Assembly (NCBI GenBank): GCA_934754475.1
Contig: CAKVHV010000002.1
Coordinates: 1 to 64,000, forward strand
From: an uncultured Clostridia bacterium
Lineage (GTDB): Bacteria > Bacillota > Clostridia > Christensenellales > UBA1242
Reading direction: 5' to 3'
Length of the DNA: 64,000 nt
Positions 24,654 through 34,172 of the stretch are shown piece by piece. A program made the translations under genes and the position numbers. The notes under the pieces are model-generated. The model was given only the letters and a program-made list of their open reading frames with translations. It was not told where the DNA came from and did not search any database. Numbering within the stretch: position 1 is the first letter of the stretch; each line of letters starts with the position of its first letter.

Positions 24654-25421
24654 ATGAAAGCAGTTGTACTTGTAGCTGGATATGCTAGTAGATTATATCC
24701 ACTAACACTTAATACACCGAAAGCCCTACTTACACTCAATGATGTAAGTTTGCTTGACTACCTAATTGACAAAGTAAAAGATATTGATGCTATTGACGAA
24801 GTAATTTTGGTTAGTAACCACAAATTCTATCGTAACTTCCTAGACTGGAAACAATCATACAATGGCGATTTAAAAATTACAGTTATTGATGATGGCACTA
24901 CCACTAACGAAACTAGACTTGGTGCTATCGGCGACTTTAACTACGCTGTAGAAAAACTCGGAATTGACGACGAAGTTATGCTTCTTGTAAGCGATAACTA
25001 CTTCACTTTCTCGCTTAAAGACTTTTATAACTTTTATCTTGAAAAACAATCCGATTGCATTTTAGTTACTGAATTTGAAGACCTTGAATATTTGGGCAAA
25101 AACTTTGCTTGTGTCAAACTAGATTCAAATAGACAAATCACAAGTATGGTCGAGAAGCCTGGCGGAATCCCTGACACAAATATTGGTGCTTACGCTAGTT
25201 ATATCTACACAAAAGAAAGTGTTAGAATGATTAAAGAATACCTAGAGCAAGGCAACAACAAAGATGCACCAGGAAACTTCCCTTCTTGGTTATATACCAA
25301 AAAACCGGTTTTCGCTTACTCATTTGAAGGCGAATGTTATGATATTGGAACTATTGATGTTTACAACAAACTCAATGCAAAAATGAAAAAAGAAAGAGAA
25401 AATAGCGAATTAACTAAATAA
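24654..25421 (+). CDS. sugar/choline-phosphate nucleotidyltransferase
   Basis: 255 residues. 'AVVLVAGYASRLYPLT' with 'PKALLTL' is the nucleotide-binding start of the NTP-transferase family, and 'VSDNYFTF' supplies the metal-binding Asp. 'VEKPGGIPDTNIGAYASYIY' matches the substrate pocket of RmlA/LicC-like enzymes. It likely makes an NDP-sugar or CDP-alcohol for surface polymers; the exact substrate cannot be read. AGGAG precedes the ATG, and a clean terminator follows. Confidence 0.85.
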   Translation: MKAVVLVAGYASRLYPLTLNTPKALLTLNDVSLLDYLIDKVKDIDAIDEVILVSNHKFYRNFLDWKQSYNGDLKITVIDDGTTTNETRLGAIGDFNYAVEKLGIDDEVMLLVSDNYFTFSLKDFYNFYLEKQSDCILVTEFEDLEYLGKNFACVKLDSNRQITSMVEKPGGIPDTNIGAYASYIYTKESVRMIKEYLEQGNNKDAPGNFPSWLYTKKPVFAYSFEGECYDIGTIDVYNKLNAKMKKERENSELTK

Positions 25422-25423
25422 CG

Positions 25424-25459
25424 AAAAAATCTGTACTTGATTAAAGTACAGATTTTTTG
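25424..25459. terminator. bidirectional terminator
   Basis: AAATCTGTACT/AGTACAGATTT arms with A and T runs, between convergent genes. Confidence 0.75.
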
Positions 25460-25471
25460 TTCGTATTAAAG

Positions 25472-26980
25472 TTACAAAACTTCCAAGTTTTTGCCAAATG
25501 CTTTTTTGAATTCACTTCCGCAAAGCATTGCATAACTAATTTCAAATGCCGAGTCTTCCTTGACAATAGTCTTCATAATTACACTATCCCCAAGAATATC
25601 ACAACTAATATCAGTTACATTGCCAAATCCGGTTATATCCAAAGCTTCGGCAATTTTGAGAATAACAGATAGTTTTTTGACAGCCATCAAATCTTCTTCG
25701 GTTACATATTCTTTGAATCTAACCCATTCGCTTAGATTAAAGTTGTCTGAATTTTTGCCAAGTGCGACAAAACTAGCAAGTATTATATCAGTATGATTTA
25801 CTCCATAAATTTCGCTGTTTTTGATAACGTCATAAGCAATTTTATCAGCATTTTCAACATTAATTCTATAGCCACTATTAGATAGATAACTAGCAATTCT
25901 AAGAACTTTTACATAAGGTCTTGGCAATTTGTGCAAAACTTTGAGTTGTTTAAACAAAACCATGCTAATTTCATAAACATGAAGTGAGTTATTAGGTTTT
26001 GGGTCAAAATAGTCATTCAAAACTTGCAAACTATATCCAAGTGTATCACTAATTGGTTTTTCAAGAGTTAATGGAAGTACACTGTGGAACAACATTCCAT
26101 CCGTAGCACCAAGTGAACTAATAGCAAATTCTTCGTTTTCAAAACAATCAACCACTGCCTTAATGATTGCAAGTCCGCTTGGGAAGTACTTGCTATTATT
26201 AAGCTTAAGACCTTTAATCTTTGTGGATGATGTCATATCTAGGTTTTTGATAAGTCCATAAACCTTTTCAAGGTCAGCATTTGTTGAAACAAAGTTATGG
26301 CTCAAATCAAGCGGATATTTTTTGGCTTTTCTACATACGATTCCATAATCTTTGAAAGCATCTCCAGCACCTATAATATCAAATTCTTCGGGCAAGTCAC
26401 TCTTAAATTCGCTTTCTTCAATTAATTTTTGAATTTCTGTCTTAATTGTTTCAATTTTTTCATCATAACTCAAATCACCAAGTTTATCATGAACCTTGAC
26501 AGCACCATAAGGCACAACAATCTTTTTGAGAATGTTTCGTCTATTATACAAAACCAATTCCGAATTGTAATCTGAAATATTAACAATTATTCCCTTTGGT
26601 CTATTAAAACTATTGATTACCGCTGTATAAACATCGTCAATTTCGGATTCAGGTGAAAATACCTTGAAGTCAAATCCATTGCTTACAAGCAATTCATTCA
26701 AAAATCCGTTTAAATTTTTGGCTTCACTCAAAAAATCTGTCGCTACACATATTGTCTCAGAACATTCCAAACTTTCGATAATTCTTTTGAAAATTCCAAG
26801 TATAGAGTTGATTTCCTTTGTGACAGTTGGCTTTATGAACATATCTCCATAAAAATCTTTTGTAAGATTAATTGGCATTTCAATTGCCTTACGATTTTGG
26901 AAATACTTATTTCTAATTACATCAACAATTTGCAATTTAACACAAGTTGTTTTAAGTTCTACTACTGCTACTCTTTCCAA
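25472..26980 (-). CDS. Ppx/GppA-family protein, probably catalytically inactive
   Basis: 502 residues, the length of Ppx/GppA exopolyphosphatases, with the same order of an actin-like ATPase fold (about 1-300) and an HD-like helical C-terminus (about 315-490). Key residues look lost. The phosphate-loop that should read DxGGGS is 'NISDYNSEL'. The HD-domain helix that should read 'LHDIGxxI...HH' is 'ASYLSNSGYRI...NADKIAYDVI'. It may be a sensor rather than an enzyme. The start is a TTG after AAGGAG. The downstream neighbour is a ferredoxin gene transcribed separately. Confidence 0.72.
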   Translation of the reverse strand: MERVAVVELKTTCVKLQIVDVIRNKYFQNRKAIEMPINLTKDFYGDMFIKPTVTKEINSILGIFKRIIESLECSETICVATDFLSEAKNLNGFLNELLVSNGFDFKVFSPESEIDDVYTAVINSFNRPKGIIVNISDYNSELVLYNRRNILKKIVVPYGAVKVHDKLGDLSYDEKIETIKTEIQKLIEESEFKSDLPEEFDIIGAGDAFKDYGIVCRKAKKYPLDLSHNFVSTNADLEKVYGLIKNLDMTSSTKIKGLKLNNSKYFPSGLAIIKAVVDCFENEEFAISSLGATDGMLFHSVLPLTLEKPISDTLGYSLQVLNDYFDPKPNNSLHVYEISMVLFKQLKVLHKLPRPYVKVLRIASYLSNSGYRINVENADKIAYDVIKNSEIYGVNHTDIILASFVALGKNSDNFNLSEWVRFKEYVTEEDLMAVKKLSVILKIAEALDITGFGNVTDISCDILGDSVIMKTIVKEDSAFEISYAMLCGSEFKKAFGKNLEVL

Positions 26981-27146
26981 GACTAAACTCCTTTATTCTA
27001 GTAAAAATTATTTTGGGCATAATTTCCCATCGTCTAAATTATACCATATAATTTTTAAATTGTACACAAAAATTTGCAAAATCAAATAAAAAATCATCCA
27101 AATAATGTGGATATTTCCCACAAAACCAGGATGACTTTCAAAATTA

Positions 27147-27311
27147 TTATTCTTCGATTGCATTAACTGGGCAAACACCAGCACAAGTTCCACAATGAAC
27201 ACAAGTTTCTTGATTGATTTCTGCCTTGCCATCAACAAGAGTAATTGCTTCAACTGGACAACTTCCTACACAAGAACCACAACCAATGCAAACATCTTTG
27301 TTAACTTTCAT
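27147..27311 (-). CDS. 2[4Fe-4S] ferredoxin
   Basis: 54 residues with two CxxCxxCxxxCP clusters: 'CIGCGSCVGSCP' and 'CVHCGTCAGVCP', the clostridial ferredoxin pattern. It carries low-potential electrons, most likely from the pyruvate:ferredoxin oxidoreductase encoded at 48734. The start is the ATG at 27311, behind AGGGGAG; reading from 27329 would put this site inside the gene. Confidence 0.93.
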   Translation of the reverse strand: MKVNKDVCIGCGSCVGSCPVEAITLVDGKAEINQETCVHCGTCAGVCPVNAIEE

Positions 27312-27497
27312 TTTTCTCCCCTTTGCCAAAACTTGACATTTAGTAAATTTTATTAAGTTAATCTACTTAATAATGAATGTATTTTAACATAATTAATTTT
27401 TCAAATCAAGCAAAAACATATAATTACAAAAATCTAAAAACTAAACATTTTTAAAAATTATATAGATTTTAACATTCACAACATCAATTCATCCTTA

Positions 27498-27923
27498 TTA
27501 TTTAATATAAATTCGAAATTTAACATTTTCAAATTTTGGCTTTTTCTTGGACTTTTTGAGTGCAATAATTGTTTGAACTGCTTGATTTAAACCTACTAAC
27601 AACAAAAATACTGCAAAGATTTTTTGAAGCAACTTATTACTAAGAATACTAGCCAAATATGAGCCGAAAACCGAAAATGCAACCCCGCTAATTATTATTG
27701 GAATTCCCACTTTGAAATCGACTAATTTATTTTTGATATGGATAATCAAAGCAACCAAAGACATCGGGATAAACACAAGCAAGTTAATTGCTTGAGCACT
27801 TTTTTGTTTGAATGACAAAAAAATCGTTAAAATTGGAATAAGCAAAGTTCCACCGCCCATTCCCATTCCACCTACAATTCCACTCACAAGCCCCGCCAGA
27901 AATAACCACAAAAATTCCATCAT
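27498..27923 (-). CDS. TauE/SafE half-transporter, second half
   Basis: 141 residues, about four membrane helices. 'GLVSGIVGGMGMGGGTLLIPIL' is the glycine-rich motif of the TauE/SafE (DUF81) family. Family members usually have about 250 residues and two such repeats; this gene supplies one. Its ATG overlaps the stop of the preceding half gene in ATGA, so the two should be made together and pair. Proposed substrates in the family are sulfonates and other small anions. Confidence 0.82.
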   Translation of the reverse strand: MMEFLWLFLAGLVSGIVGGMGMGGGTLLIPILTIFLSFKQKSAQAINLLVFIPMSLVALIIHIKNKLVDFKVGIPIIISGVAFSVFGSYLASILSNKLLQKIFAVFLLLVGLNQAVQTIIALKKSKKKPKFENVKFRIYIK

Positions 27924-28363
27924 ATAAGCAATTTTATTCCCCCAGCAATAATGATTACACTAAATATTATTCCAAGCCATAAGTTGCTAATAAATTTGAG
28001 TACTATTGCACCTATTAGACCGCCAGCAACAAAACCTGCACCTATTTTAAGTGCATTTATTATTTCCAAATTCCCACTTATCAGATAAACTATTAGACTT
28101 GCTAAACTCAAAGGCAACATAATAAGCAAAGTAGTTGCGTGGGCTTTCTTTTCGGGAAGTTTGATAATCTGCATCAAAAGTGGCACACAAATCATTCCAC
28201 CACCACCGCCCCAAAATCCGTTAACAAAGCCAATTAATGCACCTGTTAGTAGTTTTACAAAGGTCGAATTGTTTGACTTATTTTCGTTTGGACTATACGA
28301 AATCTCATATTCCATTCCGCCAAACATGTCATTATGTTTGCTATTAATAGAAAAATTTTTCAT
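27920..28363 (-). CDS. TauE/SafE half-transporter, first half
   Basis: 147 residues. A polar N-terminus of about 35 residues is followed by about four helices. 'GALIGFVNGFWGGGGGMICVPLL' is the family's glycine-rich motif. With the next gene it reconstitutes the usual two-repeat transporter. No strong ribosome site is visible before the ATG at 28363, so an internal ATG is possible. Confidence 0.8.
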   Translation of the reverse strand: MKNFSINSKHNDMFGGMEYEISYSPNENKSNNSTFVKLLTGALIGFVNGFWGGGGGMICVPLLMQIIKLPEKKAHATTLLIMLPLSLASLIVYLISGNLEIINALKIGAGFVAGGLIGAIVLKFISNLWLGIIFSVIIIAGGIKLLI

Positions 28364-28444
28364 AAATAAATGGTTTACATAATTATTTGATTTAATGCAA
28401 ATTTTTGTAATAAAAAAATTATTTTTGCTTCATACTACTAAAAA

Positions 28445-28488
28445 TTGGAAAATAATTCCAATAAATTTGGAAAATAATTCCAATAAAT
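28445..28488 (+). repeat. 22-bp direct repeat, two copies
   Basis: TTGGAAAATAATTCCAATAA occurs twice head to tail; each copy is itself a small inverted repeat (TTGGAA/TTCCAA). Confidence 0.7.
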
Positions 28489-28489
28489 G

Positions 28490-28574
28490 AATCTATGTTA
28501 CATGCTTTGTTAATTTCATTCACAAATCAACTTGCTATCGCAAATTCCACGATTAAATCGTGGTAACATAGATT
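28490..28574 (-). repeat. cloverleaf repeat, variant A, minus orientation
   Basis: Closing stem on the minus strand AATCTATGTTAC/GTAACATAGATT (12 pairs). Hairpins CCACGATT/AATCGTGG and TTTGC/GCAA, plus a weak third arm. Relative to the copy at 63357, a G-C pair in the closing stem is replaced by T-A: a compensatory change. A leader hairpin follows at about 28583-28625 (AGTTTTG/CAAAACT on the minus strand). Confidence 0.78.
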
Positions 28575-28790
28575 GATAAACATCAGTTTTGCTTGAAAAT
28601 GACTTCGTCGCTTTCAGACAAAACTTTTAATAAATTTGAAAAATGTTTTCAATATAAATGGAAGTTATTTTCAAAAGTGTAAGATAAATTTTTAAGATAA
28701 AATAAAATTTATATTCAAAAAAATTGTCTACTATGTATAACTTATATATTTAATTAATTATAAATAACCTTTAAAATACCCTAAAATTAC

Positions 28791-28819
28791 TTGAATAGAA
28801 AATTAAAATAGTATATAAT
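28791..28819 (+). promoter_or_regulatory. promoter of the surface-protein gene
   Basis: TTGAAT (28791-28796), 17-bp spacer, TATAAT (28814-28819). Confidence 0.6.
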
Positions 28820-28858
28820 TACTAGGTGTAACAAATTAATAAAAAAGGTGAACAATCT

Positions 28859-31800
28859 ATGTCAAACACTAAAAATTACAAAATAAAAAGTATAATTTGT
28901 AGCATGTTATTATGCTTTGCTATGATAATCTCTGCATTTGTCGGAATTAATTTTAAGGCAAATGATGTTGTTATGGCTGATGACGGCTCAAATTATAGAG
29001 TAGTAAATGTCTCTAGCGATTTGCTTAGCAGTTATTACAACTTTAATACAACTTCATCCACAAGGTCTGCTCCTGCAACTCCAAATGGTTGGTCAGTAAT
29101 TACTGGGGTTGGAAATCAAGTTAACAAAGATAATATTCTAAATGGTATTGTTGATTTAACTGATGACACAACTTTTTCAACTTCGACTTTCAAGACTTCA
29201 AGACCAAAGAACATTTTGGAAAATATAACTTCGGATACCGCTTATTACAAAAACCTTATGATTAATTCTCATAATGGCGCTGGTAGACTTGGTTACAAGA
29301 GCAATTCAATGAACTTGGAAGCAAATAGTTATTACTCTATTTCGGTTAGACTATATACAAATCGTACCGAAAAAACAGATAACTACGACGAAACTGATGC
29401 ATATGCTTCAATTTATCTAAGTGGACTTGAAACAGAAGACTCTCAAGAAAACCAAGTTAAGTTCGAAAATATCAACACTTTGGAATCTTGGGTTGACTAC
29501 ACTTTCTACATCGACACTTTTGATAGTGCAAGTGTAAATCTTGAACTTTGGTTAGGAAGCAAGACAAGTAATGTTCAAGGTGCAGTATTCTTTAATAACG
29601 TAACAATCTATAGATATAGCGAAGATTATTACAAAGAATATATTCTAACAAAATCAGATACCGAAGAAGACAATCACAATATTCTATCTTTTTCTAAATC
29701 GTACACCGAACCAGTAACAAATAGTAGTTTTGAAACAACTACTCCACTTGGCTGGACTAACATTGCAAAAAGCACAACCGATGCCGAAACTCAAAAATGT
29801 CAAATTGTTGACGTTAACAATTACACTCTAAAAGATGATGATACTACAGTTTCTGCACCACGTTCTAACAACTCTGCAAATAATAACCATGCTTTGTTTA
29901 TGTACAACAAAGAAGAAGGCTATCAAGCAGTAGAGAGTTCAAAATTTACAATCGAACAATTAACATACTACAAAGTATCATTCTTTGCTAAATCTAATTG
30001 TGGAACTGGCACTGGTGCGACTGTATATTTGGTTGACAAATCAGAAAACGATGCAATTGATAGTGCCAAATTAACTTTGGCTACAACTTTTACAAAAAAT
30101 TCTAACGTTTATCGCAACGACTGGACACAATATAGTTTTTATGTTTATGGCGACGAACTAGCAGATAAGGAAGTTGCTTTACAAATTTGGTTGGGTACAA
30201 ACTCAAGCAAAACCAAAGGTTATGTATTTGTAGACGACTTTAGAATGGAAAAAGTTTCTTATCAAACTTTCTCAAACAATTCTAGTTCTTCAAATTCAAC
30301 TTCACTTAATTTCAATAACGAAAGTGCAAGTTTTGTAGTTATTAACTCAAACTTCAACAAAACTCAAAACGAAGACTACAATACCACTTACCCACTAGCA
30401 CCAAGCAACTGGGCAAAATCTGGAGATACTAATAGTAACACATTTAGTGGCGTAATCAAGGCTAATGCCGAACATTTTGATGCTAACAAATCTAGTTATA
30501 CAAATACTTCAATTGTTCCATCAAGACCAGCAAATCACCCTATTTATGGCGATAATAACAACGTTTTGATGATTGGAAGCACAAACGAAAACAATACTCA
30601 ATCTTATGAAAGTGATAGCATGACACTTAGTTCAAATAGTTATTACAAACTAAGTTTCTATGTATTCACCGATTATTTCAAGAGCAACCTTAATAACAAT
30701 GGTGCAAGAGTTACCCTTAAGAATAGTTCAAGAGTATTATTTGATTATCAAAATATCTGTTTTACTGACAATGGTTGGCACTTATTTGAAACATATATCA
30801 AAACTGGAAACAACTCCGAAAATGCTAATTTGTTCCTAGCATTTGAAAAAACAACTGGTTATGTATATTTTGACGATATTAAGTTGGAAACAACTAAGGA
30901 AGCAATTTATAATAACTTTACAAAACAACCAAATGTGATTTACTCAAAAGTTGATTTGAGTTTTGAAAACTTTGATAACAAGACATTCAATACAAATACA
31001 AAAATTCAAACTCCAAACAACTGGGATGGTGCTGGACAAGATTCAGATACCCCAACCGAAAGCGGAATAATTAGCATGGATAACGATAGTCTTGCACTTA
31101 TTCCACCTACTCTATCTGGCAACAAAAATGTGCTTATGATTAATAGTTTGCATAATGTAAATTATGCCTATACTAGCAAAGAAAGTTTCAACTTTGCATC
31201 AAAAACATATTACAAAATCACTGTTAATGTTCTTACAAACAACCTTGTAGCCGAGAATACCGAAGATAGCGAAGGCTATGGCGCAAGCATCATTTTGAAT
31301 GGTTCAAAAGATATTATTGTCAAAGGCATTAATACAAATGGTGTATGGAAGACATTTACAATTTATCTAAGTAGCGAAGATGCTATTAATAGCACAATTT
31401 CACTAGGACTTGGCGCTACCAACCAAAAGATTAGCGGAATGGTTTTGTTTGATAATCTCAAAATCGAAACCACTGACCAAGATACTTTCCTTGAAGATTT
31501 GAAAACAACTGATGACGACTACACCAAGTGTTTCATCAACTACACCGAACAGACCGAAACCAACGAAGAAGAATCAACTTGGTCAAATGAATTTAACTGG
31601 CTAATTCTTCCAAGTTTAATTACTGCACTTGCAATTATTATTGCTGTACTTGGATTCTATGTAAGAAAGATTAACTTTAGTAAAAAGCCAAAAATCAAAA
31701 CAAAATACGATAGAAGAAAGACTCTTGACAAAGACATCGACAAACGTGAAAGAATTGTTCTTAGACAACAGATTATTGATGAATTGAATGCCGAACTCAA

Positions 31801-32401
31801 ATCAATAGATGACGAAATCGAAGAGTACAATAGATTATCCGCTCAAAAACTCGAAGAAATGAAAGCTCAAATCTTGGAAGAAAAACAAGTTATTGAACGT
31901 CAAAAACTAGAAATCGAGATTAAGAAGAAAGAAGCAACTGCCGAACGTGAAAAACAACTAAAAGCAAATCCAGAACTTGTAAGCAATGTTAAGGCAGAAA
32001 AAGAATTTGAAAAATTACTCTCTCATCTTGACAAACAAGAAATGAGTTTGCAAAAACAAATTAATCAAAAAGATGTCAAACTTGAATCTACAAAAGAAGC
32101 AGATAAATCTAAACTTTCAAAATTCTTAGAAAGAAAAGAATTTATCAAGAACGAAATTGCTAAGATTGAAGCCGAAATCGAAGAGATTGCCAAAGAAGAA
32201 GCTGAAATGTGGGAAGAATACAAGAAAGCTAAGATGGAAGCAAAACAAAGAAAAGCCGAAATCAAAGCTGAAAAAGCATGTCAGCCCCCTGCAAAATCTA
32301 CAAAAAAGAAATCAATTACCAAACCAGCGGATTCAAAAACAACTCAAGATGAAGCAAAAGTTAGTCAAGAACAAAATAGTTCTAACGACAAAAACAACTA
32401 A
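28859..32401 (+). CDS. giant cell-surface protein: four CBM-like modules, one membrane helix, cytoplasmic coiled coil
   Basis: 1180 residues. Signal peptide (1-41), then four modules of about 180-200 residues (roughly 55-260, 285-490, 510-700, 715-895). Each module ends in a strand of the form VFFDNxxxE (FFNNVTIY, FVDDFRMEK, YFDDIKLET, LFDNLKIET) and contains 'YYK(V/L/I)S/T', as in galactose-binding-like CBM folds. A membrane helix at about 914-936 and basic KKPKIK stop-transfer follow. Then comes a Glu/Lys-rich coiled coil (about 960-1135) inside the cell. It may link surface glycan binding to an internal scaffold (inference). Own promoter and AAGGTGA ribosome site. Confidence 0.85.
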   Translation: MSNTKNYKIKSIICSMLLCFAMIISAFVGINFKANDVVMADDGSNYRVVNVSSDLLSSYYNFNTTSSTRSAPATPNGWSVITGVGNQVNKDNILNGIVDLTDDTTFSTSTFKTSRPKNILENITSDTAYYKNLMINSHNGAGRLGYKSNSMNLEANSYYSISVRLYTNRTEKTDNYDETDAYASIYLSGLETEDSQENQVKFENINTLESWVDYTFYIDTFDSASVNLELWLGSKTSNVQGAVFFNNVTIYRYSEDYYKEYILTKSDTEEDNHNILSFSKSYTEPVTNSSFETTTPLGWTNIAKSTTDAETQKCQIVDVNNYTLKDDDTTVSAPRSNNSANNNHALFMYNKEEGYQAVESSKFTIEQLTYYKVSFFAKSNCGTGTGATVYLVDKSENDAIDSAKLTLATTFTKNSNVYRNDWTQYSFYVYGDELADKEVALQIWLGTNSSKTKGYVFVDDFRMEKVSYQTFSNNSSSSNSTSLNFNNESASFVVINSNFNKTQNEDYNTTYPLAPSNWAKSGDTNSNTFSGVIKANAEHFDANKSSYTNTSIVPSRPANHPIYGDNNNVLMIGSTNENNTQSYESDSMTLSSNSYYKLSFYVFTDYFKSNLNNNGARVTLKNSSRVLFDYQNICFTDNGWHLFETYIKTGNNSENANLFLAFEKTTGYVYFDDIKLETTKEAIYNNFTKQPNVIYSKVDLSFENFDNKTFNTNTKIQTPNNWDGAGQDSDTPTESGIISMDNDSLALIPPTLSGNKNVLMINSLHNVNYAYTSKESFNFASKTYYKITVNVLTNNLVAENTEDSEGYGASIILNGSKDIIVKGINTNGVWKTFTIYLSSEDAINSTISLGLGATNQKISGMVLFDNLKIETTDQDTFLEDLKTTDDDYTKCFINYTEQTETNEEESTWSNEFNWLILPSLITALAIIIAVLGFYVRKINFSKKPKIKTKYDRRKTLDKDIDKRERIVLRQQIIDELNAELKSIDDEIEEYNRLSAQKLEEMKAQILEEKQVIERQKLEIEIKKKEATAEREKQLKANPELVSNVKAEKEFEKLLSHLDKQEMSLQKQINQKDVKLESTKEADKSKLSKFLERKEFIKNEIAKIEAEIEEIAKEEAEMWEEYKKAKMEAKQRKAEIKAEKACQPPAKSTKKKSITKPADSKTTQDEAKVSQEQNSSNDKNN

Positions 32402-32410
32402 TGACGAACG

Positions 32411-32442
32411 AAAAAATGCCTAATCACTTAGGCATTTTTTTT
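32411..32442. terminator. bidirectional terminator
   Basis: AATGCCTAA/TTAGGCATT arms with T run. Confidence 0.75.
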
Positions 32443-32491
32443 GTTATATTTTTAAAATAAATCAATTTTTAGTCAAATTTAAATTAGACTC

Positions 32492-33694
32492 TTAAATCAA
32501 CTCGCTTTTGTTTGTTTTAAAATTAGGAACGCAAAAACTATCTTTGTCTCTTACAACTCCTGATATTTTATTGTTTTTCAAATTAAGTGTGGTAATCATT
32601 CTATTTCTTAGTAATTTAAAATCAAAATAATTTTCAAAGGCTTGTTTTTTGGTGTCGGAATTAATCCAAAGATTTGAAAAGACCATATAATAATCATTTG
32701 TCTCAAATTTTTCAGCCAAGATAGCTGAGAAAATTTCCATTACTTCCTTATTATAGTTTTTGTTAGAAACCATCCAAGAAATATCATGTTCGTTTTTGTA
32801 TTCACCACCGACAGTATACATCGTCTTGGAAACAAATACTCTACCCATAGTTGTTTGCAATCCAAGTGAAGTATTTTTGGTTATTAACATACTGCCCACT
32901 ACTTCGTCATTATCATTAATTAGGATTGTCAAGTCATCTGTCTCAAACAAATTTTTGATTGATTTGAGATAGTTTAAGTATACCTTGTCAGTAATTACCA
33001 ATGGATAACCAGATATAGAATTTTCGTACATTAAGTCAAAAATTTTTCTTGCGTACATGGCTACTTTGAATTTAACTGAACCATCAACCAAGCGAAGTTT
33101 TGCTTTTGATAAATTTTTGTAAATACTATCTTTAACATCAGTTAAATCAAAATTATCTTTCAAAGTTAATGAGTATTCACTAAATTTTTTGGCAAAAGTA
33201 AAACCAAACTCTTTGAAATGTTCCAAATAATATGAATAATTAAATCCTTGTTGATAGGTTGAAATTGCTTGAGATGAATTTTTGGAAACCAATCCAATTT
33301 GACCCAAATCATTAAAGTTAAGAGAACCTACTTCGCAAGTTGCCCCTTGAGTCTTTGCCCAATCAGACAAAGCATTAAGCAAAGCAAAAGATACTTCGGT
33401 GTCATTAATAAAGTCAAAATGTGAAAATCTCACAATACCACTTTGTTCTTTTTCAACTCTATTAATAATTCCAAGAATTCGCCCTACAACCTTCCCTTCT
33501 TGATAAGCCAAAAATCCAATTATCTCGTTTGAAACAAGGCTAGGATTTTTTTTGTGCGAAAACAATTTTTGTTCACTCTTTTGATAACGTGGACAATATT
33601 GTTTGCAATCACTATACAAATAATCTACAAATTTAAAGAAATCTTTAATTTGTTTTTTTGTTTTTACAATCTTTATTTCAACCATACAAAACAC
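32492..33694 (-). CDS. GNAT-like acyltransferase-family protein
   Basis: 400 residues. 'FFKFVDYLYSDCKQYCPRYQ' followed by 'FLAYQEGKVVGRILGIINRVE' and a phase with 'WAKTQGATCEVGSLNFND' resembles the YghO-type acetyltransferase-fold proteins; a second GNAT-like half is suggested by 'ILINDNDEVVGSMLI'. The substrate is unknown. The start is uncertain between a GTG at 33694 and the ATG at 33685, neither ideally spaced from AAGG. It is next to a LysM gene in the same direction, with a short gap. Confidence 0.62.
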   Translation of the reverse strand: MFCMVEIKIVKTKKQIKDFFKFVDYLYSDCKQYCPRYQKSEQKLFSHKKNPSLVSNEIIGFLAYQEGKVVGRILGIINRVEKEQSGIVRFSHFDFINDTEVSFALLNALSDWAKTQGATCEVGSLNFNDLGQIGLVSKNSSQAISTYQQGFNYSYYLEHFKEFGFTFAKKFSEYSLTLKDNFDLTDVKDSIYKNLSKAKLRLVDGSVKFKVAMYARKIFDLMYENSISGYPLVITDKVYLNYLKSIKNLFETDDLTILINDNDEVVGSMLITKNTSLGLQTTMGRVFVSKTMYTVGGEYKNEHDISWMVSNKNYNKEVMEIFSAILAEKFETNDYYMVFSNLWINSDTKKQAFENYFDFKLLRNRMITTLNLKNNKISGVVRDKDSFCVPNFKTNKSELI

Positions 33695-33749
33695 TCAACC
33701 TTTTGGTTATTTTACAACAAATATGCGGTTTTTGTCAATTACTAGCACG

Positions 33750-34172
33750 TTATATCCACAAAATTTGTCCAACGAATAGTTTTTCGGTCTTTAAGTCATT
33801 ATTTTGTATCAAATCAGATGTAGTTACACCAAATTTAAATGCTATGTCTTGTAGTGTTTCAAGTGGTGAGACTACATATCTAATACTCTTAGGTTTGGTC
33901 AATATTATTTCATCGCCACTACTTACACTCAAAGCTTCTGTTTTGAAACCCCTAGCCAAAATGTCTAGTAGACTTTCATTATTTTTAACTTTGTAGTCAT
34001 ATGCTGGCAAATAATTATTTACAATTATTACATCATCCAAACCTTTGTCAATTGTTGCATATTTATATCCAAATATTCTATCTTCAGCCAATTCAATATC
34101 TCTTGCTTCCTTAAATTCGTATTTGATTTTGTCAAGGCTATCTCCACGATTTAGCAAATAAATTTCTTTCAT
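33750..34172 (-). CDS. LysM-domain protein
   Basis: 140 residues, no signal peptide. The C-terminal 45 residues are a LysM: 'RYVVSPLETLQDIAFKFGVTTSDLIQNND' then 'LFVGQILWI'. The middle (about 78-118) looks like a second, divergent LysM. LysM binds peptidoglycan or other GlcNAc polymers; leaderless LysM proteins of spore formers often end up in the spore coat or cortex. AAAGGAG precedes the ATG. It is divergent from the SpoVB-like gene. Confidence 0.8.
   Translation of the reverse strand: MKEIYLLNRGDSLDKIKYEFKEARDIELAEDRIFGYKYATIDKGLDDVIIVNNYLPAYDYKVKNNESLLDILARGFKTEALSVSSGDEIILTKPKSIRYVVSPLETLQDIAFKFGVTTSDLIQNNDLKTEKLFVGQILWI

Noticed and set aside
27920..27923. TauE genes as a frameshifted single gene
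   Set aside because: Both halves have complete helices and the ATGA overlap is a normal coupled junction; not excluded but less likely.
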